Positions 32,569-42,016 of a stretch of DNA of 64,000 bases are shown here, in pieces. Origin of the DNA: Flavobacterium branchiicola. GTDB taxonomy: Bacteria > Bacteroidota > Bacteroidia > Flavobacteriales > Flavobacteriaceae. Location: contig NZ_JAGYWA010000004.1 of NCBI RefSeq assembly GCF_018383905.1, forward strand, positions 537,201-601,200, written 5' to 3'. The notes beneath the pieces are model-generated. The model was not told the DNA's origin and searched no databases. It saw nothing but the letters and a program-made list of their open reading frames with translations. Position 1 is the first letter of the stretch; each line of letters opens with the position of its first letter. A program made the translations under genes and the position numbers.

Positions 32569-33852
32569 TTATTCTGTTAGTTCCTTTGGATCTTCGTTTT
32601 CCTCTCCTTCTATAAAATCCAATTCTAAAGCTCTTACACTCTGAACCGCATTTCCTGCAATGCCACGAATTGAGCCGTACATTCCTAATGTATTGTGAAC
32701 TACTTTTTCAATTTGTTTTTCGCGTTGTTTCCAAATTCTCTGCATGGCTCTTTTTTCAGAATCCAAGTCGCTTTGCATTTGAGTAAAGCCTTCTACAATT
32801 CCTTCAATTTGTAAACGGAATTCATTGCTTGTGAGGAAGTCATATAACATCGACATTTTATCTCCTTTATTTTCCTGTGCCTGAACTGCCTGACTTACCT
32901 GAATTAAAGATTGACGCAAAACAGCGCTTAAACCTTTAAATTCTTCGTAGGTGCAAATCCAGATTCCGTCGCGCATTCCCATTCTTTCCATTCCGGAAGG
33001 CATAACTTCGGTAACTAAAACACCAATATTGGCTCTTTTGGTTCTAATATCATTTTTAAATTTTTCGATCCAGGTTGGTTGAAAAGCTTTTGTTCTTTTA
33101 CTTTCGTAGTAAATAGAACCACAGTTCTGCAATTCGCGTGTGTTTACAATCTGAAGACAGTCTGCACCATTTGCACCTTTTTTAATTTCATCGATGCTGT
33201 CAAGAGGGAAATTATTTGCAAGCCATTCTTCAATTGCCAATTCCATAACTTCTCCCTGCAATTGCATAGAACCTTGTTCCTGCTTGCGCTTCATTTCTTC
33301 AATCAGCTTTTTCTGATCGTCAGATTGCTTTTGGTATTCTTTTATTTTAAGCTCGTTTTTTTCTTCTTCCTGTTTACGAATTTTATCTCTCTCAAGAACT
33401 AAAGTAGCATTAAGTTGCTTTTGGGCTTCGGCTTCGATTGCTTCTTTCATTTCCAGTTTTTCACGCTGTAGTTTTGCAATTTCACCTTCCATTTTATTTA
33501 GTTCACGAATCTTTTCCGATTTTTCAGAGAGTTCTTTCTCCATCAATAAGAGACGATCTTTATTTTCTTCCTCTAATTTGGCTTTTAGCTTTTCAGATAT
33601 CTCTTTTTCTGCTGCTTTTTTCTCTTTTTCAAGACGTTCAATAAAAAGCTCATTTTCTTGTTTCTTCTTTACTTCAAATTCAGCTTTGGCTTTTTCAAAT
33701 TGTTCATTTTTAAGTTCCAGTTCTTTATTTTGAAGATTCGCTTTTTGTTGAAATTCCTTACGGATACTATCTTCCAATTGATGTTTTAAAACATCATTAA
33801 CGTCGATAGGAGTTCCGCAATTCGGGCACTGAATTGATGATTGTTCAGCCAT
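32569..33852 (-). CDS. DUF2130-family coiled-coil protein
   Basis: A 427-residue protein. The N-terminus has IQCPNCGTPIDVND, a zinc-ribbon-like CxxC. Residues 35-200 are a long charged coiled coil rich in Glu and Lys. The C-terminal DUF2130 domain contains IYYESKRTKAFQPTWIEKFK and NIGVLVTEVMPSGMERM, which recall the core of restriction-type nucleases. No catalytic function is established as far as I know. It is a single gene flanked by a terminator and a repeat-rich spacer. Confidence 0.82.
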   Translation of the reverse strand: MAEQSSIQCPNCGTPIDVNDVLKHQLEDSIRKEFQQKANLQNKELELKNEQFEKAKAEFEVKKKQENELFIERLEKEKKAAEKEISEKLKAKLEEENKDRLLLMEKELSEKSEKIRELNKMEGEIAKLQREKLEMKEAIEAEAQKQLNATLVLERDKIRKQEEEKNELKIKEYQKQSDDQKKLIEEMKRKQEQGSMQLQGEVMELAIEEWLANNFPLDSIDEIKKGANGADCLQIVNTRELQNCGSIYYESKRTKAFQPTWIEKFKNDIRTKRANIGVLVTEVMPSGMERMGMRDGIWICTYEEFKGLSAVLRQSLIQVSQAVQAQENKGDKMSMLYDFLTSNEFRLQIEGIVEGFTQMQSDLDSEKRAMQRIWKQREKQIEKVVHNTLGMYGSIRGIAGNAVQSVRALELDFIEGEENEDPKELTE

Positions 33853-33967
33853 TTTTTGTTGATTTTATTAGATGCAATTATAATTTGCTAAGATATTTAA
33901 AAGTTCTGTTTTTACGATGTGGATTACTGTACTAAATTGTAACGATTTTTTATTATAGCCACGAATT

Positions 33968-33994
33968 GCTTCGCCTATTCGCTATCGCTCGGGT
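33968..33994. mobile_element. 27-bp micro-insertion unit
   Basis: The unit starts GCTTCGCCTATTC and ends GCTATCGCTCGGGT. Removing it restores GCCACGAATTCACGAAT exactly, as seen at 27464 and 27518. Identical or one-base-different units sit at 24414-24440 and 42807-42833. Confidence 0.6.
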
Positions 33995-34059
33995 CACGAA
34001 TTTTTTTTTCACGCAGATTTTAAATGATCTATACAGATTTCACAGATTTTTTCGCATAG

Positions 34060-34163
34060 TTTGTCATTTCGACGAAGGAGAAATCCTCGCGAGAAACTCT
34101 ACAAAGATTGGATTCTCTGTGCGGAGTTACTTGTGGAGATTTCTCCTTCGTCGAAATGACAAA
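34060..34163. repeat. TTTGTCATTTCGACG element, copy d
   Basis: Left end TTTGTCATTTCGACGAAGGA, right end CTCCTTCGTCGAAATGACAA. The middle has ACTCTACAAAGATTGG and GCGGAGTTACTTGTG. It ends 5 bases from the stop of the LysR gene and could act as its terminator. Confidence 0.7.
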
Positions 34164-34168
34164 AAAAC

Positions 34169-35050
34169 TCATCGTTTTTTCGCTAACAAAAAATCAACAG
34201 CAGCTTGCGTGATTTCTGAATGATCTTCTTTTGAAGTAATTAATGAAACATTGGTAAATAAATTAACCTTCTTCAATTCAATAAAACCAATTTCAGGATC
34301 CTGATTGTTTTTTGCAATATTCGATGGAACAATCGAAACGCCTAAACCGTTTTTAACCAATTGTACTATCGAATTAATATTGTTTGCTTCGTGGATAATC
34401 TGTGGCGTAAAACCATAAAAGGCGCAAAGCTCTAATAGTACTTCATGATAATGCGGAGCGTAATCTTTATTGAAGAATATAAAAGTTTCCTCTTTTAGTT
34501 TTAAAATCTCATTTTCCGATTTTATTTGAATCGTTTTTTTATTGTAAACCAACGAAAATCCATCTTTAAACCATAAGTGTGATTTTATTTTGGGCGAATG
34601 TATGGGCGATCTGATGATTCCCATTTCAATTTTACCTTGTTCTAAAGCATCAATTTGTTTTGTGGTTGAAATTTCGAATAGTTTGAAATTGACGTATGGA
34701 AACTGTGCTTTCAGATGTTTTATCAGATCGGAAATAACAGAGGAATTAATCGAACTGATATAAGCGATTCTGAATTCGCCGGAAATGTTTTCTGCAATCT
34801 TTTTTGTTTGCAGAGAAATACGTTCCATATGCTGAAAAATTTCTCTAACTTCTTTCTCAAAATATTTTCCGGCTTCCGTAAGTTCAACTTTTTTATTATT
34901 TCTAATGAAAAGCTTTGCATGAATTTCTTCTTCTAATTCTGCAATTTGCCTACTTAATGGCGGTTGAGAAATAAAGAGTTTTTCTGCGGCTTTGGTAAAG
35001 TTCAGTTCTTCGGCTACAGCCAGAAAATATTTTAAGTGACGTAATTCCAT
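34169..35050 (-). CDS. LysR-family transcriptional regulator
   Basis: A 293-residue LysR protein. The N-terminal helix-turn-helix is LKYFLAVAEELNFTKAAEKLFISQPPLSRQIAELEE, and a substrate-binding domain with FRIAYISSINSSVI follows. It is divergent from the methyltransferase gene at 35281, with an AT-rich spacer holding a repeat. LysR proteins commonly regulate a divergent neighbour, so control of 35281 is plausible but not shown. Confidence 0.9.
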   Translation of the reverse strand: MELRHLKYFLAVAEELNFTKAAEKLFISQPPLSRQIAELEEEIHAKLFIRNNKKVELTEAGKYFEKEVREIFQHMERISLQTKKIAENISGEFRIAYISSINSSVISDLIKHLKAQFPYVNFKLFEISTTKQIDALEQGKIEMGIIRSPIHSPKIKSHLWFKDGFSLVYNKKTIQIKSENEILKLKEETFIFFNKDYAPHYHEVLLELCAFYGFTPQIIHEANNINSIVQLVKNGLGVSIVPSNIAKNNQDPEIGFIELKKVNLFTNVSLITSKEDHSEITQAAVDFLLAKKR

Positions 35051-35135
35051 GATACTTTTAAAGTATTATTAATTGATAAAAATAGTATTTTTAAAGTATT
35101 TATGAAAGAGGTAGTTTTGAAATATAAAAATAAAC

Positions 35136-35254
35136 CTCTCGCAGATTTAAGCAGATTCAGCAGATTATTAATTTAGATAAATCATCTTAATCATAATAAT
35201 TTCCCGATCATATAATAGCAAAAAGATTCACTTTATCTGCCCGATCTGCGAGAG
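35136..35254. repeat. CTCTCGCAGATT inverted-repeat element
   Basis: CTCTCGCAGATTTAAGCAG on the left pairs with CTGCCCGATCTGCGAGAG on the right. It is the uninterrupted form of the element at 9204-9350 and lies in the promoter spacer between the LysR gene and the methyltransferase. Confidence 0.65.
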
Positions 35255-35280
35255 AATAAAAGAAGCAAAAAACAAATGCC

Positions 35281-35988
35281 ATGAAAAAATCAACTATCAC
35301 AGAGATCAAAGAACGATTTGACAATGATGTCGAACGATTTTCAAATTTAGAGACAGGACAAGTCGCAACTATCGATGCTACAATTTCTTTAGAATTAATT
35401 ACCGAAGCTTCAAAACGAATTGTTCCAAATGCTAAAAACGTTTTGGATGTTGGCTGTGGAGTAGGGAATTATACTTTAATGATGTTGTCTAAAGTGCCGA
35501 ACTTAAATTGCACTTTGGTCGATTTGAGTTTGCCAATGCTGGATCGTGCTTTTGAAAGAGTTGCAAACGAAACAAATGGAAAAGTAGAGATAAAACAAGG
35601 CGATATACGGGAAGTAGATTTAGAAGAAAACAGTTTTGATATTATTTTGGCAGGCGCGGTTTTGCATCATTTGAGAGATGATCAGGATTGGGAAACGACT
35701 TTTGAAAAAATGTTTAAATTATTGAAGCCAGGCGGTTGTTTTATGATTTCTGATTTGATTACTCAGGATACTGAATTATTAAATGAATACACCTGGCAGC
35801 GTTATGGTGATTATTTAGAAGGAATAGGAGGGGCCGAGTATCGCCAGAAAGTTTTGGATTATATTGAAAAAGAAGATTCTCCGAGATCTATGAATTACCA
35901 ATTGGATTTGATGAAAAAAGTAGGTTTTTCAAAAGTTGAAATTTTGCATAAAAACATGTGTTTTGGTGCTTTTGGAGCAATAAAGTGA
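35281..35988 (+). CDS. Class I SAM-dependent methyltransferase
   Basis: A 235-residue methyltransferase. Motif I is NVLDVGCGVGNYTLMML; later motifs are CTLVDLSLPMLDRAF and FDIILAGAVLHHLRDDQDW, then LKPGGCFMISDLI. The substrate cannot be read from sequence. It is divergent from a LysR regulator and followed by a hairpin terminator at 36018. Confidence 0.85.
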   Translation: MKKSTITEIKERFDNDVERFSNLETGQVATIDATISLELITEASKRIVPNAKNVLDVGCGVGNYTLMMLSKVPNLNCTLVDLSLPMLDRAFERVANETNGKVEIKQGDIREVDLEENSFDIILAGAVLHHLRDDQDWETTFEKMFKLLKPGGCFMISDLITQDTELLNEYTWQRYGDYLEGIGGAEYRQKVLDYIEKEDSPRSMNYQLDLMKKVGFSKVEILHKNMCFGAFGAIK

Positions 35989-36017
35989 TGTTTTTAATTA
36001 TATAGGATTTTTAAGAT

Positions 36018-36045
36018 AAAGCGGTCTTTACAGACCGCTTTTATT
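36018..36045 (+). terminator. Terminator after the methyltransferase
   Basis: AAAGCGGTCT and AGACCGCTTT form a stem followed by TTATT, 30 bases past the stop. Confidence 0.7.
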
Positions 36046-36250
36046 ATGCTTTAGGTTTAATGTAAAGGTTTGAAAGTAGCTAATATATAATTATTTTACA
36101 ATAATATAATATCAATTACTTGCAGGTTAGTTAAATAGTTTTATGAAAAAAAGTGTTTCATATAAAATTTAATAAAAGATAGTGAAAAACGAAATCTTTT
36201 AACAGAATTTATATGGACTGACAAAACAACTAATCTAAAAAACTATTATT

Positions 36251-39200
36251 TTGAAAAAAAACTATTTTTTTACTGCAGTTTTTCTGCTGCATTGTTGTGT
36301 GATCTTTGCACAGAACCAAACGGGATGTGGAACCCGATTATCTCAAAAGGAGGAAGCTGCTTTTGTGAAATCACTATCAAAAATTAAAACATGGAAAAAA
36401 GCGAGTACAAGTAAAATGACTTCAGCTCCTTATATTATTCCGGTGGTATTTCACATTCTCGCTGACGGTACTAATATTAATAATGCTTTTACAAAAGAGC
36501 AAATGAAATGCAGAATTGATGATGCATTAGTTACCGTAAACAAAGATTTTAATGGGTTGTTTCCGGAATATGCTACAACAGATCCGCGTTTCAATAGTGT
36601 TAAAAGTAAACTGAATATTCAGTTTGTTCTGGCAACTGTTGATCCGGATGGAAATCCGTTAGAAATTCCAGGTTTAGACTGGCATCCAGAAGCGCATATT
36701 GTGGATGGTTACGACAATAAGATTTTTGATTATATATGGTTTGGTAAAAACAACAGATATTATCTTGATGTTTTGGTGGTTGATGAGCCAAATACCGGAC
36801 AAGGATCTCTTGGTTCTGGGCATGCCTTTTTACCTATTCAGGATGCAATTCCGCGTGTTGCCTATAACCACAGATATATTGGAAGTACATGTGGATCTCA
36901 CGCCAGCGCTACTTTTGCAAAAGTGATGACGCATGAATTTGGTCATTATTTTGGTTTAAAACATACTTTCCAGGATGATTGTGATCCTGTAAATGATGGA
37001 ATGGCAGATACTCCTCCAACAAAAATGGCCGAAGGTTGTGCCAGAAATGTATTAAACAGCTGTGGCGTTTATCCGAATGCAGAAAATCATATGGATTATA
37101 ATACAGACTGCCAGAATATGTTTACCAAAGATCAGACTAATGCAATGACATATTGGCTTGATGATACTTCTGTAGCAAGTTACCCGCGTGGGGTTTTATG
37201 GCAGGATAGTAATCTTGTGGCGGTTGGAATAATTAAATCTTCTCCTATTGCCGATTTTAATTCTAGTACAACATCAATATGTTCCGGTAAATCAATTGTT
37301 TTTAAAGATCGTTCTTTAGGTTTACCTGATTCCCGCGTTTGGACATTTGAAGGTGGTTCTCCGGCTACTTCTACAGATTTAAGTCCAACAGTTGTTTACA
37401 ATACTTCAGGAAAATTTAAAGTAACATTAGAAGTAACCAATTCTCTGGGAACAAGTACAAAACAGCTTATAAATTATATTGAAGTAGATCAAAAAGCTAC
37501 AACAAATCTGGTTGAAAGTTTTACAGGTGTTTTTCCTCCTTTGGGATGGGAAATTACAAATCCTGATAATGGATTGGCATGGGAAAAACGAAAAGGTATT
37601 GGACATAATGATACTTCCTGTATGATTATGAATAATGCCGATAATGCGGTATCAGGAGCTTTAGATTATATTCGTTTGCCCTATTTTGATTTGACTGCGG
37701 GACAAAACAGTCAATTGTTTTTTGATGTTGCTTATACCAAATTTGATGATGTAAGTCCTGATGTTTTAAAAGTACAGGTTTCTACAGATTGCGGACAGAA
37801 CTGGACTGATGTTTATTCTAAGACACATACTGTTTTACAGACGACTCAAGTGCCTACAGCTTTGGCAAATAATTGGATTCCGACTACAGATGCCAACTGG
37901 AGAAAAGAAGTTGTAGATCTTACTGCATATCAGGGAAATAATAATGTCTCTATTCGTTTTGCAAATGTTTCGGGTTACGGAACCAGAATCTGGATCGATA
38001 ACGTAAATGTTGCCGTTACTCAAGCTGCAACTCCTGTTTCTGATTTTGCTTCAAATGTTAGAGGTACAAGATGTACAAGTATTGTAGTTCCTTTTTTAGA
38101 TGTTTCAACAGGAAATCCTACTTCATGGAACTGGTCGTTTCCAGGCGGAATACCTTCTAGTTCTACAGAGAAAAATCCGGTAGTAACATATGTTTCTCCT
38201 GGATCTTATGCGGTAACACTTTCTACTACAAATGCAAATGGTGCAGGAACAACAGTTACCAAAAATAATTTTATAACAATTGTAAATCCTGATAAGGTTT
38301 CTTATACAGAAGGTTTTGAGAATTCGTTTCCTCCTGCAGAGTGGGAAATCGTTAATCCGGATAATAAATTAACTTGGGAAAAAAGAGCTAATGTTGGTCA
38401 CAATTCTTCTTCCTGTATGATAATGAATAATGCAGATAATGATAAAGTAGGCGCAATTGACGAAATAATTTTAAAACCGGTTGATTTATCTGTTGGTGTA
38501 ACTGATTTTTCTTTTGATGTTGCTTACGCTAAATTTGATGCCGTAAGTCCTGACGTTCTTGAAATTCTGGCATCAAAAGATTGTGGAGTTACCTGGGAAA
38601 GTGTTTATTTAAAAACACATATGCAATTGGAAACATTTGTAAGTACAGATCCAAATAATTGGGTTCCGAGTACAGATTCACATTGGAGAACAGAAAGAGT
38701 TTTATTGTCACAATTTAAAGGTTCGTCGAATGTATTATTTAAATTTAAAAACACTTCAGGTTATGGATCAAGAATATGGATTGATAATATCAAATTTACT
38801 TTTGATAGTAAAGCAACTCCAATTTCAGAATTTGTAATAGAAAGCGATAGAATTTGCAGCGATTTGCCAATTGCATTTAAAGATAATTCAACAGGAGAAC
38901 CAACTTCATGGAACTGGTCATTTCCGGGGGGAACACCTGCTAATTCTACAAGTAAAACACCTGCTGTAATCTATAATACGCCGGGAACTTATAATGTAAC
39001 TTTAACTGCTTCCAATTCATACGGAACCGGATCTGTTATGCAAAAAACAGGTGTAGTGGTTGTAAAAAGTAAAAATAGTGTTCCGTTTTTAGAAAATTTT
39101 GAAGGAAGTTTTCCTGTTCAGGACTGGGAAGTTATTAATCCTGACGATGATGCTATTGCATGGGAGAAACGTTCTGATGCTGGTAAGGGAGATTTGTCTT

Positions 39201-39928
39201 GTCTAGTAATTAATAATGCCGATAATCCTACTGGGAAGATTGATGAGTTGATTTTAAAATCAATGGATTTTTCTTCTTCTGCAACTCCATTTTTGTACTT
39301 CGACTTGGCTTATACACAATATTTAAATGCGGTTGATCCGACTCCGGCTCCGGATAAAATAGATATATTGGTGTCTTCAGATTGTGGAGTAACTTGGACA
39401 AATGTATATTCTAAAAATCAAATACAATTACAGACTGTTTCACCGGCAATTCAGGATGATCCTGCAACAACTGCTGCTAATGAAACCAACGATTGGATTC
39501 CGACTCAGAATTCGGATTGGAGAACTGAAAAGATTGATTTAGGTATTGTAAAAAATCAAAAGAATGTTTTGGTTAAGTTTAAAAACACATCAGGATATGG
39601 AACCCGTATTTGGTTTGATAATTTAAAAATTGATAATGGACCGAATTTAGGAGTAGCAAAATCGAACAAAGTAATTAATTTAGAGGGAGTTCAGGTTTAT
39701 CCAAATCCGTCTGAGAATGTGTTTTACTTATTAACTCCGGGTTCTACAGATAATTATACAGTTACAGTTCACAATGCAGCCGGAAAAATGATTTATACAG
39801 AAACGTTTAAAGGAGAAGCTAATACAGATAAAGCGATTAATTTATCCGGAAAAGCACGAGGAGTATATTTTCTTAATGTAACATCTTCGGGAAAGAAAAC
39901 TTATAATCAGAAAATTATAAAAAAATAA
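36251..39928 (+). CDS. Secreted M43-type metalloprotease with PKD and adhesin-like repeats and type IX sorting tail
   Basis: A 1225-residue protein. A signal peptide covers about residues 1-20 (MKKNYFFTAVFLLHCCVIFAQ). The pappalysin-like protease domain has the zinc motif H228-E-F-G-H232-Y-F-G-L-K-H238. Three modules follow, each a PKD domain (WNWSFPGG...) and a beta domain with WEKR, SCMIMNNADN-like and YGTRIWIDN motifs. The end (VYPNPSENVFYLL...YNQKIIKK) is a type IX secretion sorting domain. The start codon is TTG; no in-frame ATG gives the signal peptide. It should digest proteins outside the cell. Confidence 0.9.
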   Translation: MKKNYFFTAVFLLHCCVIFAQNQTGCGTRLSQKEEAAFVKSLSKIKTWKKASTSKMTSAPYIIPVVFHILADGTNINNAFTKEQMKCRIDDALVTVNKDFNGLFPEYATTDPRFNSVKSKLNIQFVLATVDPDGNPLEIPGLDWHPEAHIVDGYDNKIFDYIWFGKNNRYYLDVLVVDEPNTGQGSLGSGHAFLPIQDAIPRVAYNHRYIGSTCGSHASATFAKVMTHEFGHYFGLKHTFQDDCDPVNDGMADTPPTKMAEGCARNVLNSCGVYPNAENHMDYNTDCQNMFTKDQTNAMTYWLDDTSVASYPRGVLWQDSNLVAVGIIKSSPIADFNSSTTSICSGKSIVFKDRSLGLPDSRVWTFEGGSPATSTDLSPTVVYNTSGKFKVTLEVTNSLGTSTKQLINYIEVDQKATTNLVESFTGVFPPLGWEITNPDNGLAWEKRKGIGHNDTSCMIMNNADNAVSGALDYIRLPYFDLTAGQNSQLFFDVAYTKFDDVSPDVLKVQVSTDCGQNWTDVYSKTHTVLQTTQVPTALANNWIPTTDANWRKEVVDLTAYQGNNNVSIRFANVSGYGTRIWIDNVNVAVTQAATPVSDFASNVRGTRCTSIVVPFLDVSTGNPTSWNWSFPGGIPSSSTEKNPVVTYVSPGSYAVTLSTTNANGAGTTVTKNNFITIVNPDKVSYTEGFENSFPPAEWEIVNPDNKLTWEKRANVGHNSSSCMIMNNADNDKVGAIDEIILKPVDLSVGVTDFSFDVAYAKFDAVSPDVLEILASKDCGVTWESVYLKTHMQLETFVSTDPNNWVPSTDSHWRTERVLLSQFKGSSNVLFKFKNTSGYGSRIWIDNIKFTFDSKATPISEFVIESDRICSDLPIAFKDNSTGEPTSWNWSFPGGTPANSTSKTPAVIYNTPGTYNVTLTASNSYGTGSVMQKTGVVVVKSKNSVPFLENFEGSFPVQDWEVINPDDDAIAWEKRSDAGKGDLSCLVINNADNPTGKIDELILKSMDFSSSATPFLYFDLAYTQYLNAVDPTPAPDKIDILVSSDCGVTWTNVYSKNQIQLQTVSPAIQDDPATTAANETNDWIPTQNSDWRTEKIDLGIVKNQKNVLVKFKNTSGYGTRIWFDNLKIDNGPNLGVAKSNKVINLEGVQVYPNPSENVFYLLTPGSTDNYTVTVHNAAGKMIYTETFKGEANTDKAINLSGKARGVYFLNVTSSGKKTYNQKIIKK

Positions 39929-39942
39929 TTTTAGAATAATTG

Positions 39943-39984
39943 AAAAAGAGAGACTGTATCTTCATTGATGCAGTCTCTCTTTTT
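39943..39984. terminator. Terminator between protease and DUF3291 gene
   Basis: AAAAAGAGAGACTG and CAGTCTCTCTTTTT form a stem with an 11-14 base loop, usable on both strands between two convergent genes. Confidence 0.75.
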
Positions 39985-39992
39985 ATGTAGTG

Positions 39993-40469
39993 TTATTCTA
40001 TTTCTGAAACGTTTTTTAACTTCGGTGGAGCGAACTTATTTTTTAAATCAAAAACCAGTTCTGAAACACCGTTTTGTTGCAGGTAATCCAATTTTTCCAC
40101 TGCTTCTTCCATCGTTGGAATATGTCCTTTTGGAATCCACCACATTGCAGTATGGGCTTTTCCGAATTTAAGAAACCACTCTTTGCGTCGTTTTAAAAAC
40201 TCGCTGTGAAAAGTTTTGTACATGTAATGTTCTAATGTCTCCACGTTTTCCCAAACAGATACATTAATGATAACTTGTTCATCATTGTACGGATTCAGAT
40301 TTGTGGCATTATAACTGTCATCTTTTAATCTCCAGACGAAACCTTCGCTGTTTTCGGCTAAAGTATTTACAAGCTCTAAATTATCTACAAACTCTTTCAT
40401 GATAGGATCGTTGATGTCGACTCCTTTCATTCTGGCAATATTAATTTCGGCTAGATGATAATTGCTCAT
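39993..40469 (-). CDS. DUF3291-type protein
   Basis: A 158-residue protein, MSNYHLAEINIARMKG at the start, then NSEGFVWRLKDD, NVSVWENVETLEHYMYKTFHSEFLKRRKEWF and TAMWWIPKGHIPTMEEA. This matches DUF3291, a dimeric alpha-beta barrel family related to antibiotic monooxygenase folds. I chose ATG 40469; a TTG further upstream adds nine residues without family similarity. Function is unknown. It stands alone. Confidence 0.8.
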   Translation of the reverse strand: MSNYHLAEINIARMKGVDINDPIMKEFVDNLELVNTLAENSEGFVWRLKDDSYNATNLNPYNDEQVIINVSVWENVETLEHYMYKTFHSEFLKRRKEWFLKFGKAHTAMWWIPKGHIPTMEEAVEKLDYLQQNGVSELVFDLKNKFAPPKLKNVSEIE

Positions 40470-40576
40470 ATTTGTATGTTTTTGAATAGGAGGCAAGTTA
40501 GCCTTTTTTGAACAACTTATTTTATAGATTATATTATATCTGCCCGTTCGGTGTAATTAAAATAGTATAAATTTTG

Positions 40577-40694
40577 ACGCGGATTAGACAGATTCGTTAT
40601 CACGAAAACGCGGACAAAAACGGATTGGTTTAAAGAATTTTTAAAAATCCGTTTTTGTCCGCGTTTTTACGAAGTAAATCCGTTTTATCCGCGT
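40577..40694. repeat. ACGCGGATT inverted-repeat element
   Basis: Outer ends ACGCGGATTAGACAGATT and AATCCGTTTTATCCGCGT enclose an inner pair AACGCGGACAAAAACGGATT (40607-40626) and AATCCGTTTTTGTCCGCGTT (40646-40665). It fills most of the gap between the DUF3291 gene and the oxidoreductase gene. Confidence 0.65.
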
Positions 40695-40750
40695 GCTATT
40701 TTATTCAAAGGAGCATTTTAAATATAGTTACACCCAACGGGTTATATCTA

Positions 40751-41731
40751 TTAAATTATATCTATAACAATTTTTCCGTTTGCAGATCCATCGCTAACCG
40801 CTTTGTGAGCATCTATCGCGTTGTCCAGAGTAAATTTTCTGGAATCAATAATTGGTTTTAGTTTTCCATCTTCAATTAGTTTTGCAGCTTCTTTAAGGAT
40901 TTCTCCGTGGTGTTGTCTTCCTTCGCCACCAATCATTGGTCGCAAAACAAAAACGCCATGTATACTTGCATTACGAAGAGATCCCGGCGCCAGTGTATGT
41001 GTACCAAAAGCATAACAGCTGCTAATTTGTCCGTAATGACGAATCGCTTTTAATGAATCATCAAATGACTGACCACCAACAGTATCATAAATAATATCAA
41101 ATCCTTTTCCGTCTGTATATTGATTTACATATTCTTCGACAGTTGTTGTCTTATAATCAATAGGAGTTGCTCCATACGATTTTACAATATCCGTTTTTTG
41201 AGAAGAAACAGTTGCAAATACATCAGCCCCAAAAATTTTAGCAAGTTGTACTACCATATGGCCAACGCCGCCGGCTCCTGCATGTACAAGAACTTTATCG
41301 CCTTCTGCTACTTTTGCACGATCAATTAAACCTTCCCAGGCAGTTAATAATACTAAAGGAACTCCTGCGGCTTCTTTCATGCTTAAGTTTTTAGGCTTTT
41401 TTGCCAATAAAGAAGCATCTACTGCAGTATATTCGGCTAAAGTTCCCTGAAGTCCGAGAACACCTCCCGCAAGTCCGTAAACTTCATCTCCAATGGTAAA
41501 ATCAGTAATTCCCTCTCCGATTTCTTCAATAACTCCGGCTAAATCAGTACCTAAAATTGCCGGTAATACAGGTGATGCATAAGGAGAAAGTCCTAAACGT
41601 ATTTTATTATCGATTGGATTTACGCCGCTTGCATGAATTTTTACCAGAACTTCTCCTTTTTTTGGAGTTGGTTTTTCAGTTTCTGTAGTTACAAAATCCG
41701 ATTCGTATGTATTGGTGAATAATGCTTTCAT
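40751..41731 (-). CDS. MDR-family NADPH:quinone / enone oxidoreductase
   Basis: A 326-residue medium-chain reductase without zinc ligands, in the quinone oxidoreductase group. It has GEVLVKIHASGVNPIDNKIRLG near the N-terminus, ILGTDLAGVIEEIG, and the nucleotide-binding VLVHAGAGGVGHMVVQLAK. It is the last of three closely spaced genes with an MdaB-like and a YgiN-like protein, suggesting joint handling of quinones or electrophiles. Confidence 0.87.
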   Translation of the reverse strand: MKALFTNTYESDFVTTETEKPTPKKGEVLVKIHASGVNPIDNKIRLGLSPYASPVLPAILGTDLAGVIEEIGEGITDFTIGDEVYGLAGGVLGLQGTLAEYTAVDASLLAKKPKNLSMKEAAGVPLVLLTAWEGLIDRAKVAEGDKVLVHAGAGGVGHMVVQLAKIFGADVFATVSSQKTDIVKSYGATPIDYKTTTVEEYVNQYTDGKGFDIIYDTVGGQSFDDSLKAIRHYGQISSCYAFGTHTLAPGSLRNASIHGVFVLRPMIGGEGRQHHGEILKEAAKLIEDGKLKPIIDSRKFTLDNAIDAHKAVSDGSANGKIVIDII

Positions 41732-41735
41732 TGCT

Positions 41736-42014
41736 TTATAAAATTTGAACCGTTTTGTAAACCTGAACAGGAGCAGCTAAAAAGGCTTCGCCTTTTGCTA
41801 TAAAATCAACTAAATAAGGCTGACTATTGTGTAAATCCAGTCCGTCCTGATCTTTCCATTCTTCCCAAATAATAAAAATATTTTCGGTATTATGAAGATC
41901 ATAACGTACGCACGCAGCTTCTTTTCTGGTTTCAGTAACCAGATGTGTGATCATATTCTGAATTTCGGTCAGATGTTCTTTCTTGCTTTTAATAATTGCG
42001 GTGATAGAGATCAT
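41736..42014 (-). CDS. Antibiotic biosynthesis monooxygenase / YgiN-type protein
   Basis: A 92-residue dimeric alpha-beta barrel protein with MISITAIIKSKKEHL, AACVRYDLHNTENIFIIWEEW and DQDGLDLHNSQPY. This matches the ABM family, as in YgiN quinol monooxygenase. It lies 4 bases after the oxidoreductase start side and 2 bases from the MdaB-like gene, so the three form one operon. MdaB and YgiN are a known quinone redox pair in Escherichia coli. Confidence 0.87.
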   Translation of the reverse strand: MISITAIIKSKKEHLTEIQNMITHLVTETRKEAACVRYDLHNTENIFIIWEEWKDQDGLDLHNSQPYLVDFIAKGEAFLAAPVQVYKTVQIL

Positions 42015-42016
42015 AA

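Larger units (their letters stand above)
33853..34168. other. Spacer with an interrupted GCCACGAATT repeat and a TTGTCAT element
   Basis: No gene is seen. GCCACGAATT at 33958-33967 and CACGAATT from 33995 are split by a 27-bp unit (33968-33994). Further right is an ACAGATTTCACAGATTT stretch (about 34031-34050). TTTGTCATTTCGACGAAGGA element copy d spans 34060-34163 and ends beside the lysR-type gene stop. Confidence 0.7.

Noticed and set aside
33968..33994. Assembly artefact as explanation of the 27-bp unit
   Set aside because: The unit occurs in three different contexts with a small sequence variation, which an assembly error would not give.
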